Below, piece after piece: positions 1-9,710 of a stretch of 32,260 nucleotides of DNA; position 1 is the first letter of the stretch, and each line of letters opens with the position of its first letter. The DNA is taken from the IMG/VR virus record IMGVR_UViG_3300003321_000433, positions 1 to 32,260 of that record; one strand, 5' to 3'. A program made the position numbers and the translations under genes. Origin of the DNA: a virus. Under the pieces are notes generated by a model. It did not search any database. It was given only the letters and a program-made list of their open reading frames with translations, and was not told the origin of the DNA.

Positions 1-90
1 GGCAAACCACAGAAACAAGCGGTTGCCATTGCACTAAGTAAAGCACGTAAATCAGTTGCTAAAATACTTAAAAAACGTAAGAAATATTAA
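1..90 (+). CDS. DUF6496-like small basic protein, 3' end only
   Basis: The open frame enters from the left edge and ends with TAA at 88-90, leaving 29 residues. It contains GKPQKQAVAIALSKARKS and a Lys/Arg-rich tail, the pattern I associate with the C-terminal part of small DUF6496-type proteins found in phages and bacteria. The function of that family is not established. A related 51-residue protein with GKPVKQAVAIA lies on the other strand at 18369-18524. The stop codon overlaps the stop of the convergent gene at 87-332, so this gene marks where a plus-strand unit meets the end of the late operon. The N-terminus and promoter lie outside the window. Confidence 0.7.
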   Translation, partial: GKPQKQAVAIALSKARKSVAKILKKRKKY

Positions 91-332
91 GGAGCAATTT
101 GAGTTATATCAATATTGCTTCCACTAACACTAATGGAACCTAAAAACTTTCCATCAGAACAATTGGCTAATATAAAATCACTATCTAAAAAAGCATATCC
201 TTGCTGTTTTAATGGTAAAAGATAATTATTAGCCAAAACAACAGCCATAGAATCATTGCTCATTAATGTTACTAATCTTGGATTTACATTTGAATGACCA
301 ACGAAATCTAACTTAATATCTGAAATATTCAT
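87..332 (-). CDS. Small protein at the end of the tail operon, unknown function
   Basis: This encodes 81 residues starting MNISDIKLDF with a good AAGGAG site about 6 bases before the ATG. It has no Cys-rich motif, signal peptide or membrane segment. The C-terminal half is beta-like (KFLGSISVSGSNIDI). It is the last gene of the long minus-strand structural operon, 10 bases beyond the 1028-residue fibre gene, so a role in tail or fibre assembly is plausible from position only. Its stop overlaps the stop of the convergent plus-strand gene. I do not recognise the family. Confidence 0.7.
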   Translation of the reverse strand: MNISDIKLDFVGHSNVNPRLVTLMSNDSMAVVLANNYLLPLKQQGYAFLDSDFILANCSDGKFLGSISVSGSNIDITQIAP

Positions 333-342
333 TTAAATCTCC

Positions 343-3300
343 TTATTGAATAACATACATAAATGATACAGAAACTACTTTTGTACCTGTTGTATCTGCT
401 GTCAATATCCCAAGCTGCACTCTCGTAAACCCTACATCAGCTACTACGTCCAATAAAGTACCGTCTCCAATAGCAGGAGATCCATTAACATAAACAGATC
501 CACCCATCAATGTTGCTTGATTTGCATTTGAGAAATTATTTGCTGCAATAACCGGAACATCAATAGTAACTACTTGTGTTGTAGCAGTTGCCGTATAGCT
601 AAATTCTAAAGCAACTTCTGCTGTATATCCTACAGCAACAAGGGGAGCATTAACCATAGCCTTAATTACGCTAATACCTGATGTACCAGATACGTTACTA
701 ACAGTAGCAGAAAAAGAACCACTTTGATTCTCATCTATGTAAGCATATTGATGATAATTAACTCCATCAAATGTTCCAGGTCTTGCAGACGGAGTTGCAT
801 CAGATATAAATGCTGTCATTCCAGCCTCTGGAGAAGCGATTGCAGTCCATTCCGCATTTGTCATAACAGGAGCTGGAATCGTTGCTTGAGTGGTGCTTTT
901 AGCTTGCATGAAAAATGCACTAGATTCATTTTGCACAAGAAATGTGGAAATAACAGTTTCTAATTGATATTGAAATGCTCCATATGGTGTAACATTAGCA
1001 GTTGCAGTATATGAAGTTGGAGCGCTCATTGGTATCGGAAATGCTTGAGAATCGCCGCTAGCAAATTCTGTAATAGAAATATCTGCTCCTGCGACAGCGT
1101 CAGCATTGTTTCGATATGTTTGGGCTGGTGGTACAATAGCCGTCAATACATACTCTATTGCGCCGGATAATAAAATAGGATTTGATAATGCATTAGTTCT
1201 ATAAGCTCCAACTAATGAATCAGTTTTAGATACTGTTCCAATTGTTAATTGAACACCAGTGGATTTTTCATATATAGCTAATGTTCTTACTTGACCAACT
1301 CCAAGTGTAGAATCTTCTACTTGGAATGAAGTAATAATAATATTAGAAGAAGGAACAAAGGTATATCCAAAAATATTATAATTAGAATTTATGTTAATTC
1401 CTGTGCTAGATGTGGTTACTCCATTAGTTACAGAACCAGCTTGACTTGCATTGATTAATAATGGTCTTCCTGCAACTACTTCTATCACATTTCCATTATC
1501 ATAAGCATCTTGTAATGTATCGCTAGAAGTAGAATTTAAAGTAATATCAATTTCACCATTAGTAGATAAATCAATATTAATAGAGCTGTCAGAGCTAACT
1601 AAATACCCAGCAATAGCAGGAGATGAATCTACACCAATGATTAATTGACCTTGGTTTAATGTTGGAACATTTGGAAGATCTGTTAAATAAGCCAGTCCAG
1701 ACCAGTCTCCAGTATAAATATAAGCTCTTTTAGGACTAACATCTGTTGCAAATACGGCATCTCCATTCTGAGGAGCAGCAATAGCATCTCTTTGAACAGT
1801 TGTCATTGATGGCAATGGATGAGATGACCTAGTGGTAGAATTAACTTCAAAAATAACACTGTTATCAGTTGTTGAATCATAGATATTTACATCATCTTCT
1901 CCAGTAAATTCTTCATACTGAAATGATCCTATATATAATGCATCAGCTAATACCGTAAAAGATGTAGGAAATTGCAAGGTAACAGGAGAAGAAGACGATG
2001 GTCCACTTGCATATCCCGTGACTGTAATATTACTTACAACAGCATCTTCATTAGAAAAACTAGATTCATTGGCTGGAATAACTGTTGCAAATACATATTC
2101 TGTCCCAGAAGATAATAAAACAGGATTATTTAATGTTTTTGTTCTAAAAGTATTAGTTGAATCCAAAGGATCGGATTGAAGAATAGTAGCGCTTGCTAGT
2201 AATTCTTCTGTATTTTTATTATAAATTCCTGTATCTCTTGGATATGCAGTAGTAAATAAAGAATCATCATATTGTAATGATGTTACGATCATGTCTACTG
2301 ATGGGATAAATGTCCATCCAAATACTCTATAATTAGCTACCGTATTTGTACCTGTTGCTTCTGTCGTAACAACGTTTACTTCAGCAGCTGAGCTTCCATT
2401 TATAAAGCTAATTGGTCTATTATTAGATAATAAAACATTAGCATTATCACCATTATCATATGCAGCTTGTAGTGTAACTCCAGTTGAACTACTTACTGAA
2501 AAATCAATAGAATTTGTATTTTGAGATGGAGAAATAGTAACAGATCCATCATTACTTGTTAATTCACCATTTCCAGTCAAAATACCATTTAATGCAGTTA
2601 CAGTAGCTACTGCTAACCATGATCCGTCTAAAGTAGAATTATCGGATAATTTCACAAATAATCCGCCTCTTGAAACAAGAGTGGTAAATGATGATCCCGA
2701 ATTCAAATTAATATCAACAGATTCTAATCCAATAGAATTAAATTGAGGTCCAAAAGATAATGAAAAAGCTCCCAAACCTTGAGCAAGGGGAAGTCTAATT
2801 TCATTACCAGGGTTATTACATAATATTTCTATAAAATTAGGACAAGGATTGGTTAATGTGTAAATTCCACCTGAAAAATCACTATCATTTAACTGTAATA
2901 TTTGACCATTTCCAAATCCAAGATTTGATATTGAATCTTGAACATTAGAAACATCACTTAAGTTTCCAGCTATTGTTAAATAAGGCCCTCCGCCTCCAGT
3001 TGAAACATCAACAAAATTAAAACTTGCACTACCTGTTCCTATTTGAACTGGCAATGGTTCAACTAAAATATATAAAGCACCAGCTAGCGTATTTCCAGCT
3101 CCTACAGAGAAAAACTGTCCAACTTTTAATTGTTCTACCGACTGAAAATCAGGAGCTCTTTCTAAAAGCCATATACCAACACTGCTACCAGCTGCTTTAA
3201 CAACATATATACCATTTTCATTAACATTGGTTTGATTATTTAATAATAATCTATCACCAACTTGAGCTAAAACTCCATCAACTAATAAAGATCCAGTAGA

Positions 3301-3429
3301 AGACGCGGTAAGAGTTGAACCTACGCCATTATTAAGTTGACCATTAAAGTAATTACCCGAAAGATTAGATGTTGTAGCCAACCTAACAGATGTTATTTGT
3401 TGATAAATATTATATGACGTAGTTGCCAT
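343..3429 (-). CDS. Long modular tail fibre / receptor-binding protein
   Basis: About 1028 residues. An in-frame ATG lies two codons upstream (3433-3435), but its GGAG would be only 2 bases away; the ATG at 3427-3429 has GGAG 8 bases upstream and is preferred. Modules (numbered from the upstream Met): 1-145, a fibre module with YNIYQQ, VDGVLAQVGDRLLLNNQTN and NENGIYVV, shared with the gene at 3458-4381; about 363-512 and 685-825, two copies of a DUF4082-like beta domain (VFGWTFIPS / IFGYTFVPS, then L..PVLLSSGTEYVF / L..PILLSGAIEYVL). Each copy is preceded by a TLQxAYDNG linker and followed by a P.MT..(Q/E) fibre motif (MTTVQRDAIAAPQNGDAVF). The C-terminus, 905-1030, is a beta-rich tip with no recognised domain. 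The probable role is host-surface binding on the virion. No glycosidase motif was seen. Confidence 0.85.
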   Translation of the reverse strand: MATTSYNIYQQITSVRLATTSNLSGNYFNGQLNNGVGSTLTASSTGSLLVDGVLAQVGDRLLLNNQTNVNENGIYVVKAAGSSVGIWLLERAPDFQSVEQLKVGQFFSVGAGNTLAGALYILVEPLPVQIGTGSASFNFVDVSTGGGGPYLTIAGNLSDVSNVQDSISNLGFGNGQILQLNDSDFSGGIYTLTNPCPNFIEILCNNPGNEIRLPLAQGLGAFSLSFGPQFNSIGLESVDINLNSGSSFTTLVSRGGLFVKLSDNSTLDGSWLAVATVTALNGILTGNGELTSNDGSVTISPSQNTNSIDFSVSSSTGVTLQAAYDNGDNANVLLSNNRPISFINGSSAAEVNVVTTEATGTNTVANYRVFGWTFIPSVDMIVTSLQYDDSLFTTAYPRDTGIYNKNTEELLASATILQSDPLDSTNTFRTKTLNNPVLLSSGTEYVFATVIPANESSFSNEDAVVSNITVTGYASGPSSSSPVTLQFPTSFTVLADALYIGSFQYEEFTGEDDVNIYDSTTDNSVIFEVNSTTRSSHPLPSMTTVQRDAIAAPQNGDAVFATDVSPKRAYIYTGDWSGLAYLTDLPNVPTLNQGQLIIGVDSSPAIAGYLVSSDSSINIDLSTNGEIDITLNSTSSDTLQDAYDNGNVIEVVAGRPLLINASQAGSVTNGVTTSSTGININSNYNIFGYTFVPSSNIIITSFQVEDSTLGVGQVRTLAIYEKSTGVQLTIGTVSKTDSLVGAYRTNALSNPILLSGAIEYVLTAIVPPAQTYRNNADAVAGADISITEFASGDSQAFPIPMSAPTSYTATANVTPYGAFQYQLETVISTFLVQNESSAFFMQAKSTTQATIPAPVMTNAEWTAIASPEAGMTAFISDATPSARPGTFDGVNYHQYAYIDENQSGSFSATVSNVSGTSGISVIKAMVNAPLVAVGYTAEVALEFSYTATATTQVVTIDVPVIAANNFSNANQATLMGGSVYVNGSPAIGDGTLLDVVADVGFTRVQLGILTADTTGTKVVSVSFMYVIQ

Positions 3430-3457
3430 ATTCATCTCTCCATGATGATTTAAAACA

Positions 3458-4381
3458 TTAAACTGTTGGGATAGCTATCCAATTAAGAGTTGTATTTGCT
3501 CCAGGATCTGCGCTAAAAGTAACGGTTAATGTATCAGCACTTGGAACAGCTTTTATTGAAACGACATTTGTTGATGTTAACAAACAAGCAACAACAATAT
3601 CAGTAGCAACTAATCCTGTTGCAACAAATGCATTTGATGTTCCTCCGCCTCCATAAACAGCTGTTGTTCCACGTTTAATACCAATAGTTGTCAATGCATT
3701 AAGATTTGCTGCATCATCAACTAAAGACGCTCCAAAAGAAGATACAGTAACATTAGCTGAACTAATATCTAATGTTCTTGCAGCATCTCCAGTTGATAAA
3801 GTAAATATTCTGTCAGCTGTTAAATTACTTCCTGGTTTAATTATAAGATCATGTGATGCATTAGTATCTAATATATGCAATCCTTCATTTGGAACTGTTA
3901 ATGTGTCTGTAATTATCACGTCACTAAATGTTACATCCCCACCGCCTGGTGATTGAGTTGATTCAAATAATAAAGAATCAATACCAAGTTGAGCCGGTAG
4001 TGGTTCAACTAAAACCCACATTGATCCAGCGCTTGCTGAACCAGCATTAACACTTAAAAATTGTCCTAATTTCATTTGCTCAATGTTTTGGAAATCCGAT
4101 GATCTTACTAATACCCAATTAGCGGCTACTCCACCAGCATTGTTGACAATATAAATACCATTTTCATTAGCATTGGTTTGAGCTGATAATAGAACCCTAT
4201 CATTAGCTACTAAACTAACGCCATCAATCACTAATGCACCAACACCACTTGACACTAATGTTGCTCCAACACCATTATTTAATGGGCCATTTAAATAAGA
4301 TCCAGCCAAGTTTGAAACAGACACGACACGAGCTGATGTTAATTGTTGATAAATATTGTATTGAACTACTTGAGCTACCAT
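3458..4381 (-). CDS. Second tail fibre protein sharing the N-terminal module
   Basis: 307 residues with an AAGGAG site 7 bases before the ATG. Residues 1-145 match the N-terminal module of the neighbouring 1028-residue fibre (YNIYQQLTS, GPLNNGVGATL, VNDRVLL-like loop, NENGIYIV, LVEPLPAQLG), so both probably attach to the same virion socket or to each other. Residues 150-205 contain the fibre repeat HDLIIKPGSN ... ADRIFTLSTGDAARTLDIS. The C-terminal 100 residues (TTAVYGGGGTSNAFVATG onward) look like a compact beta-sandwich tip. The gene is one of several adhesins in the tail operon, which suggests a branched or exchangeable receptor-binding apparatus. Confidence 0.82.
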   Translation of the reverse strand: MVAQVVQYNIYQQLTSARVVSVSNLAGSYLNGPLNNGVGATLVSSGVGALVIDGVSLVANDRVLLSAQTNANENGIYIVNNAGGVAANWVLVRSSDFQNIEQMKLGQFLSVNAGSASAGSMWVLVEPLPAQLGIDSLLFESTQSPGGGDVTFSDVIITDTLTVPNEGLHILDTNASHDLIIKPGSNLTADRIFTLSTGDAARTLDISSANVTVSSFGASLVDDAANLNALTTIGIKRGTTAVYGGGGTSNAFVATGLVATDIVVACLLTSTNVVSIKAVPSADTLTVTFSADPGANTTLNWIAIPTV

Positions 4382-4413
4382 TTTAAACTCCTTTTTAAAA
4401 TTAATTACAAATA

Positions 4414-4716
4414 TTAACTACCCCAAACTAATCCCAATGCTGTTGTTCCTACAGAATTAATTCGTATTGAATATATATTATGCCATATACCAGCAGAAAC
4501 ATTGGTTAAAACTTGAGTTGTTCCATCCCATTTAACATAAGATACATTTCCTGCTGTTCCTACATATAACCAAGATGCAAATTCAACTTGTCCATTTGGA
4601 CCATAATCAACATCTAATGTCACATTTCCTGATCGAACTGGTCCAGATACCAGTCTAAAAGGTCCTGTATATAAATTAGGATCTAACGGTGGACATGAAA
4701 ATAATTGTTGTGCCAT
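4414..4716 (-). CDS. Small beta-rich spike/fibre-associated protein
   Basis: 100 residues; AGGAG lies 6 bases upstream of the ATG. The central pattern FASWLYVGTAGNVSYVKWDG, followed by LTNVSAGIWHNIYSIRINSVGTTALGLV, resembles the small spike-base or fibre-base proteins of the Rcc01079 type, in which a YVGTAG strand and a xNSxGTTAxxIV C-terminus recur. From the family it would be a small trimeric or decorating component of a tail spike. It lies between two fibre genes with short gaps, which supports a tail role. The family match is from memory of the motif. Confidence 0.72.
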   Translation of the reverse strand: MAQQLFSCPPLDPNLYTGPFRLVSGPVRSGNVTLDVDYGPNGQVEFASWLYVGTAGNVSYVKWDGTTQVLTNVSAGIWHNIYSIRINSVGTTALGLVWGS

Positions 4717-4725
4717 TACTAACTC

Positions 4726-6321
4726 CTATAACTTAATTAACATATTATAATACGTAGAAGGTGGTTGAATACTGAAAGGAGTACTTGATCCTGGTCCATT
4801 ATTAGAAGTGTAATTTTTATTACCTATAAATGCCCCATTAGATCCACCTACTCCAGAAGTAGTTACTCCAGAATGGTCAATATTTACAGTTGTTGTATGA
4901 CTATGAGGAGGTAAATTAGCAGCAGATAGTGTAACTGTTGGATTACCGAATGCATGACCAAGCGCATTAGCTCCAGTTCCACGACCAGCCAATAATCTAT
5001 CAACCGTTGGTGGAAGCTGTAATCTTTTATTAGCATTCCAATCTGATAGCGCACTACCTCCTTTAGCAACTGGAGCTCCAGCGCTCGTAAATAAAGGACA
5101 ATCAGCAGCGGAAGTTCCTTCCCATATGGTTTTATATAATAACCAAGTATCTGGTTTGTTTCTCGTAGTAGCATTTGATGCACTGCTTCCTATTGTTCCA
5201 TCATTTAATGGTATATAACCATTTTGAAATAACTGAGATGCATTGTTAGAAAAAGCATTCATGCTTATTTTGACATCACCTGTTCTAGGCAAATTCATTT
5301 CAACTTCATTTTCTTCATTTGATTCAAATACCACTGTAGGATAATCACTACCTTCCCATAGCATTGGCTTGAATATATCAATAGTTGTAGTCCCACCACC
5401 GGGAAATCTTATTTGTAAGTAAGTAGCATCATCATCTGAATTGCTTAAAGTTCTTCCTAATGTACTTGGAACATTCACTGTTACTGTATAAAAAGCAAAT
5501 GAACCTGTTAAGTTCTTTGGTTGAACTAAATTAACAGGAGCAACAATAGAAGGAGATCCACCGCTACCAAAATATTGATAGATAAAAAAGTTCAGTTGAT
5601 TCTGAGTTCCACCAGAATGCCTAGCATAAAACGTTAATGTAAACTGCTTACCAGATAAATTATTAACATATTTGGATATTGGTATCTGAATACCTTTATA
5701 ATTTTCTGCACCTGCTAGTGTGCAATCATATCTCATGTAATAATAAGTTAAGTAATCAGGAGCTATTGGATTAATGCCAATACCTGGATCATCAGAAAAT
5801 AAAACAAATGAAACAGTATCAGCTCCACCTACAGCACCATCTCTTATAAAAGTTATATCAGGAAAAGTTAATCCAGAATGTGCACCTGGAGCTAATAAAG
5901 TATTATTTAAAACAGGAGAAACAATAGTTGCTCCTATATTGTTAGTAAATGATGAATTAGTAAGAATATTATCTATCTTTTCTACTACAGTTGCTCCACC
6001 GCCTCCACCACCACCTGATATTGGATAAATATTTTCTGACCAAATCAAGTTACCATTAGCATCTTCAAAATAGACATAATATAAATCTTGAGGGTTTAAG
6101 TCATCTAATTGCCAATAAATAGCTCCTGGAGCCATACCATCAGCATCAAATATAAGAGGATTTGCCCATGGTGTACTTCCACCAGGATCTTGGTAAATAT
6201 TCTTGAATTGAGTAGGATTTAAACTACTTTTAGCAAAAAGCTTTCCACCAGCAGCAGGTTTTCCTTGTAAATCATTAAATATCCATATTGGTTGAGGTTG
6301 CAGTGTATACGAAATAGTCAT
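4726..6321 (-). CDS. Tail fibre with collar-type C-terminal tip
   Basis: 531 residues. Residues 1-100 are a phage fibre attachment domain (PIWIFNDLQGKPAAGGKLF, NPLIFDADGMAPGAIYW, YYVYFEDANGNLIWSENI). A run of seven glycines at 103-109 is a flexible linker. Residues about 120-325 look like a jelly-roll carbohydrate-binding domain (LTNSSFTNN ... FTLTFYARHSGG ... LQIRFPGGG ... IDIFKPMLWEG). The C-terminal 140 residues are tail-collar-like: LPPHSHTTTV at 470-479 with an HxH motif of the kind that binds metal in T4 long and short tail fibres, ending FSIQPPSTYYNMLIKL. Its ATG overlaps the stop of the upstream gene as TAATG, so translation is probably coupled. Likely receptor-binding protein. Confidence 0.88.
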   Translation of the reverse strand: MTISYTLQPQPIWIFNDLQGKPAAGGKLFAKSSLNPTQFKNIYQDPGGSTPWANPLIFDADGMAPGAIYWQLDDLNPQDLYYVYFEDANGNLIWSENIYPISGGGGGGGATVVEKIDNILTNSSFTNNIGATIVSPVLNNTLLAPGAHSGLTFPDITFIRDGAVGGADTVSFVLFSDDPGIGINPIAPDYLTYYYMRYDCTLAGAENYKGIQIPISKYVNNLSGKQFTLTFYARHSGGTQNQLNFFIYQYFGSGGSPSIVAPVNLVQPKNLTGSFAFYTVTVNVPSTLGRTLSNSDDDATYLQIRFPGGGTTTIDIFKPMLWEGSDYPTVVFESNEENEVEMNLPRTGDVKISMNAFSNNASQLFQNGYIPLNDGTIGSSASNATTRNKPDTWLLYKTIWEGTSAADCPLFTSAGAPVAKGGSALSDWNANKRLQLPPTVDRLLAGRGTGANALGHAFGNPTVTLSAANLPPHSHTTTVNIDHSGVTTSGVGGSNGAFIGNKNYTSNNGPGSSTPFSIQPPSTYYNMLIKL

Positions 6322-7973
6322 TACTTGTTTTCCTCTAAAAGAAAGTCACCAATAGGTAAAACTTTCATCATTATATCATTAGCAGCATTTTCTACATCTT
6401 CTTTTTTGCCTGATTTTTGAGCTTCACGTAGCTGATTAACCCATTCATCACTTCGAATAAATTCAACAGCTTTTTTATTTGATTTCTTTCCTGTCATCTG
6501 TTTCCAGATGTTTTGTATTTTATCAATAGTGTTTCTAAATGCTCCTGTGTTAGCAGTCTCTTGGTGAGCAGATTGAGCTATATTTGGAAGATTTTTTAAT
6601 TGTCTCCATGCTAACTTCATGTCATCCAACATTGAAAGAGCGTCTGGGTTATTTCTTAATTTTTTTCTTAAATTTTGATATTGATCATCATTTTTTATAA
6701 TTCTATTGTAAAAGTTTGATCCAGAAACTTCTTCTTCTCTCATTTTCTTTTTAATTTCTTTTCTAGTGCTTTTTAATTCAGACATCTGTCTTGCTTCTTG
6801 ATAACCAGGCACAGCTTCATCTAAAACACCAACTAGATTATCTCTAGCTTGTTTATATTGTTCTGCTTCAGAAGGAGCATTTTTTCTTAAACCTCTTTCT
6901 TTATCATAAAGTGCTCTTTTAACTCTGTCTAAATAAGCAACATTATTTTCTGAAACACCTTCTAAATCTCTTTGCCAAGCTGGATTTTTAGATACTTCAT
7001 CAATAGCATTAGATATTAATGGATCTTTTTTTATCTCATTTAATATATTTGGTTTTAAATTCCACTTATATATATTTTCATACATTGATTTTATTTTATT
7101 ATTTGAAGCAGTGCTATTGTCATAAATCGTTCTTAATAATTTATTAATCGATTTCTTTTCTTGGCCAAGCCTTTCCATGCCTAATTCAACATTTCTAAAA
7201 GATGCTTCTCGTGTTTTTGGATATCTTGCTTCAATTCCTGAGATAAATGGATTTAAAGTTGCTTCAGATGGTGTAATTGGTGTTCCAAGTCTATTAGCAG
7301 CCTCAACTTGAGGAGCAACTTGCTCATATGTAAGTCCTTCAATAGACTCTTGTCCAGGAACTTTTCCAAAACCAAATTTACGTGCAGCAGCAGGTAATCC
7401 ATAACCTAATCCTGATATTCCTGCTCCTAAACCAAATCCAAGAGCACCACGTGTTCCTGCGTCTTCAGGATGTTGTGCGGCTTCATAAAGACCAAACTCA
7501 GCACCACGACCACCTATATCAAATAATTTATTTAAAATAGGCGATGCTTTCATAGCTTGTTCTAAAACTTTACCTACATGAGGAATTCCTTGTGCTGCTT
7601 TTAATCCACCAAGAATACCCGCTCGAGGAAGTCCCATTCCAAACATTCCACCAAATTCTTCAGCTCCTTTTTTTTCTTCAGGACTAAGTCCAGGAGATAA
7701 ATATTTAGCAACATCTGGTGTTGGAATTTTTTTATTGAGTAAAACATTGGCCATTTTTGCCGGTTCATACAAAGCGCCTTGAACAACATACGGTGATTCT
7801 CTTAAAACTTGTTTTTGTGTTTTAGCGAATTCTTTCTCTGCTTCAGCAGGATTAAAATTCAAAAAACTTTTTTTAGATGGTTTTTCTTCTTGCAAAACAG
7901 CACCTTCAGCAATAGGATCAAATCCTTCAGCTAAAGTTGCTCCTTCTGATATCGGATCAAATGCTTTAGCCAT
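6321..7973 (-). CDS. Putative ejection / internal virion protein
   Basis: 550 residues. The N-terminus carries a short tandem repeat (FDPISEGATLAEG then FDPIAEGAVLQE, residues 5-29). Residues about 105-200 are rich in Gly and Ala with hydrophobic helices (GALGFGLGAGISGLGYGLPAAA), and the rest is helical and very Lys-rich with long charged stretches. Such large Gly/Ala-helical proteins between the gp10-like gene and the fibres are usual for P22-like ejection proteins (roles of gp16/gp20), which enter the cell with the DNA and help form a conduit through the envelope. It is joined to both neighbours by TAATG overlaps. I see no enzymatic motif. The assignment rests on position and composition. 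Confidence 0.65.
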   Translation of the reverse strand: MAKAFDPISEGATLAEGFDPIAEGAVLQEEKPSKKSFLNFNPAEAEKEFAKTQKQVLRESPYVVQGALYEPAKMANVLLNKKIPTPDVAKYLSPGLSPEEKKGAEEFGGMFGMGLPRAGILGGLKAAQGIPHVGKVLEQAMKASPILNKLFDIGGRGAEFGLYEAAQHPEDAGTRGALGFGLGAGISGLGYGLPAAARKFGFGKVPGQESIEGLTYEQVAPQVEAANRLGTPITPSEATLNPFISGIEARYPKTREASFRNVELGMERLGQEKKSINKLLRTIYDNSTASNNKIKSMYENIYKWNLKPNILNEIKKDPLISNAIDEVSKNPAWQRDLEGVSENNVAYLDRVKRALYDKERGLRKNAPSEAEQYKQARDNLVGVLDEAVPGYQEARQMSELKSTRKEIKKKMREEEVSGSNFYNRIIKNDDQYQNLRKKLRNNPDALSMLDDMKLAWRQLKNLPNIAQSAHQETANTGAFRNTIDKIQNIWKQMTGKKSNKKAVEFIRSDEWVNQLREAQKSGKKEDVENAANDIMMKVLPIGDFLLEENK

Positions 7974-9094
7974 TATCCAATCCTCTTAAAACCATTCTCT
8001 ACAAATAATTGAGCCTTACCCTGTGGAACATTATAGACTTTTCCATCAGGCCCCTGCATTCTAAGAGATTCACCTTTAAATTCTTTAGCCGTCTTTTTAA
8101 TAGCTTCTTTCGCTGTTGATGGCTTTTCTTCAGGTGATCCAATAGCTTTAGTGGCTGATTTGTTAGCTGCCTGAACAGCATCATAAATAGCATTTTCAAC
8201 ATAATCATTAGCTTGATTAAATACTTCTGGTTTAACAAGAAATTGAAGGTTCTTACCATTAACCATCGCTTTATCAGTCATTTCTCTAATGGCTTCAATA
8301 CCAACGTTACCACCCATTGCCCTTAGACGAATGGCAGCTTGTTCTGGAGCTAACATACGAGCAGCTAAAAACTTAGCTTGTTGATCTTTATTCTTTCCAG
8401 TTAAGGCGTCTCTAACTTGAAGAGGAGAATATCCAGCTATTTGTTGAGAATAAGGACCAGCCCATTCTGATATGGTTTTTCCTAAAACACCAAGCTCAGC
8501 AATAGCAGATTGTCTTTGTTTTAATTGATTCTGTCCCGCTTTTGTTAAAGGATATATCGGTTCAGGAAGGCTATTAGGATCAAAACCTTTTTCTACAGCT
8601 ATATCAGATAATGATTTACCAGAAGTAAGCATTTTTCTAGCATCATCAGGATATATTCCCATTCCAGCAGCTTGAGCTAATACATATTCTTTAGTTCCTA
8701 CAGGAAGACTATTAAAATCATAACCAGCAGCTTGTTTAGCCATTAATTGCTGTTGAGTTTCTCTGGCTCCTAAATTAGCAGCTATCGATCTATTTAACAT
8801 ATTCAAAGCATTTGGATCAGAAACTAATTCTGGATTTTGTCTAATTAATTCAGCCGCCCCCAGTTGACCAGCTGTTCCAGGAAGTCCATATAAAGGATTT
8901 CTTTGTTGAAATAACATTTTATTAGTTTCAGCTTGTTTTTGTGCAATATTTGCTTGTGTTAAAGGCTCTGTAAATTGATTTTGAATAATTGCATTTTTTA
9001 ATGCCTCAACCTGTTGAGCGCTTTTAACATTTTGATTCAGGCTATTCTGGATCATCTGACCCATCGATTGATAAGCTGGTAATGGTAAAGCCAT
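7973..9094 (-). CDS. Putative ejection / internal virion protein
   Basis: 373 residues. The N-terminal 75 residues are Gln/Asn-rich helix (MGQMIQNSLNQNVKSAQQVEALKNAI, quoted only in part as QNSLNQNVKSAQQ), the middle is Ala-rich helical, and the C-terminus ends in MQGPDGKVYNVPQGKAQLF...GFKRI, a short motif often found at the end of phage internal proteins. It is placed second of three consecutive candidate ejection genes, with a TAATG overlap to the gene after it. The role, passage into the host with the genome, is inferred from P22-like gene order. No transglycosylase motif was noticed. Confidence 0.63.
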   Translation of the reverse strand: MALPLPAYQSMGQMIQNSLNQNVKSAQQVEALKNAIIQNQFTEPLTQANIAQKQAETNKMLFQQRNPLYGLPGTAGQLGAAELIRQNPELVSDPNALNMLNRSIAANLGARETQQQLMAKQAAGYDFNSLPVGTKEYVLAQAAGMGIYPDDARKMLTSGKSLSDIAVEKGFDPNSLPEPIYPLTKAGQNQLKQRQSAIAELGVLGKTISEWAGPYSQQIAGYSPLQVRDALTGKNKDQQAKFLAARMLAPEQAAIRLRAMGGNVGIEAIREMTDKAMVNGKNLQFLVKPEVFNQANDYVENAIYDAVQAANKSATKAIGSPEEKPSTAKEAIKKTAKEFKGESLRMQGPDGKVYNVPQGKAQLFVENGFKRIG

Positions 9095-9103
9095 AGTTAT
9101 ATC

Positions 9104-9697
9104 CTATAAAAACGCTAACATTGCTAAACTACCCAATCCACCAAATATATCAGACATTCTCTGATTACTTGCATTAGCAGATCCATAAGATCCTTGAGCA
9201 AGATTCTGACCTAAAGAATTATATATGTTAGATAAGTTATTCGCCGAACCTTGACCCATGCCAACTAATCCACCTAATCCAGCACCATACTGTGTATTTA
9301 TACCTAATACATTTTGTAACCATTGGTTCATATCTTGCGATGAAATATTAGCAGCATTTTGTTGAATAGCTTGATTCATGGCGCTTGATCCGCTTAGTCC
9401 AGATGCAGAAGCGGCATTTTGAGCAGCCTTAATCGATTGATCTTGCATATACTGTGAATAAGGAGACGCCTGGTATCCACCCATTAAATTATTAATAAAT
9501 GCTGATGGATCAGACATTCCTTGTAAATAGTTTTGATACTGTGGCAAAGCGCCTGTCCCAGCTTGATAAAATGGATTTTGATAAGATGCGGCTTGATTTG
9601 CATATTTTTCATATTGTTTAGATGCATCTTTATAAGGATCTTTTCCACCAAATAATCCTCCTACCAATCCACCTAAACTACTAAATAAATCTGCCAT
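9104..9697 (-). CDS. P22 gp7-like DNA transfer/ejection protein
   Basis: 197 residues with GAGG 8 bases before the ATG. It begins with a Gly-rich amphipathic stretch (MADLFSSLGGLVGGLFGG) and continues with a Gln/Asn/Ala-rich helical region containing YQASPYSQYMQDQSIKAAQN and ASASGLSGSSAMNQAIQQ. The pattern spSYqyqldqg..a..n.aaA.Gl.gsgA is a common signature of short-tailed phage injection proteins. The C-terminus is again hydrophobic (DIFGGLGSLAMLAFL). It is the first of the three candidate ejection proteins after the tail-hub gene. The size is close to P22 gp7 (about 229 residues). Confidence 0.72.
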   Translation of the reverse strand: MADLFSSLGGLVGGLFGGKDPYKDASKQYEKYANQAASYQNPFYQAGTGALPQYQNYLQGMSDPSAFINNLMGGYQASPYSQYMQDQSIKAAQNAASASGLSGSSAMNQAIQQNAANISSQDMNQWLQNVLGINTQYGAGLGGLVGMGQGSANNLSNIYNSLGQNLAQGSYGSANASNQRMSDIFGGLGSLAMLAFL

Positions 9698-9710
9698 TTA
9701 AATTACCTCA

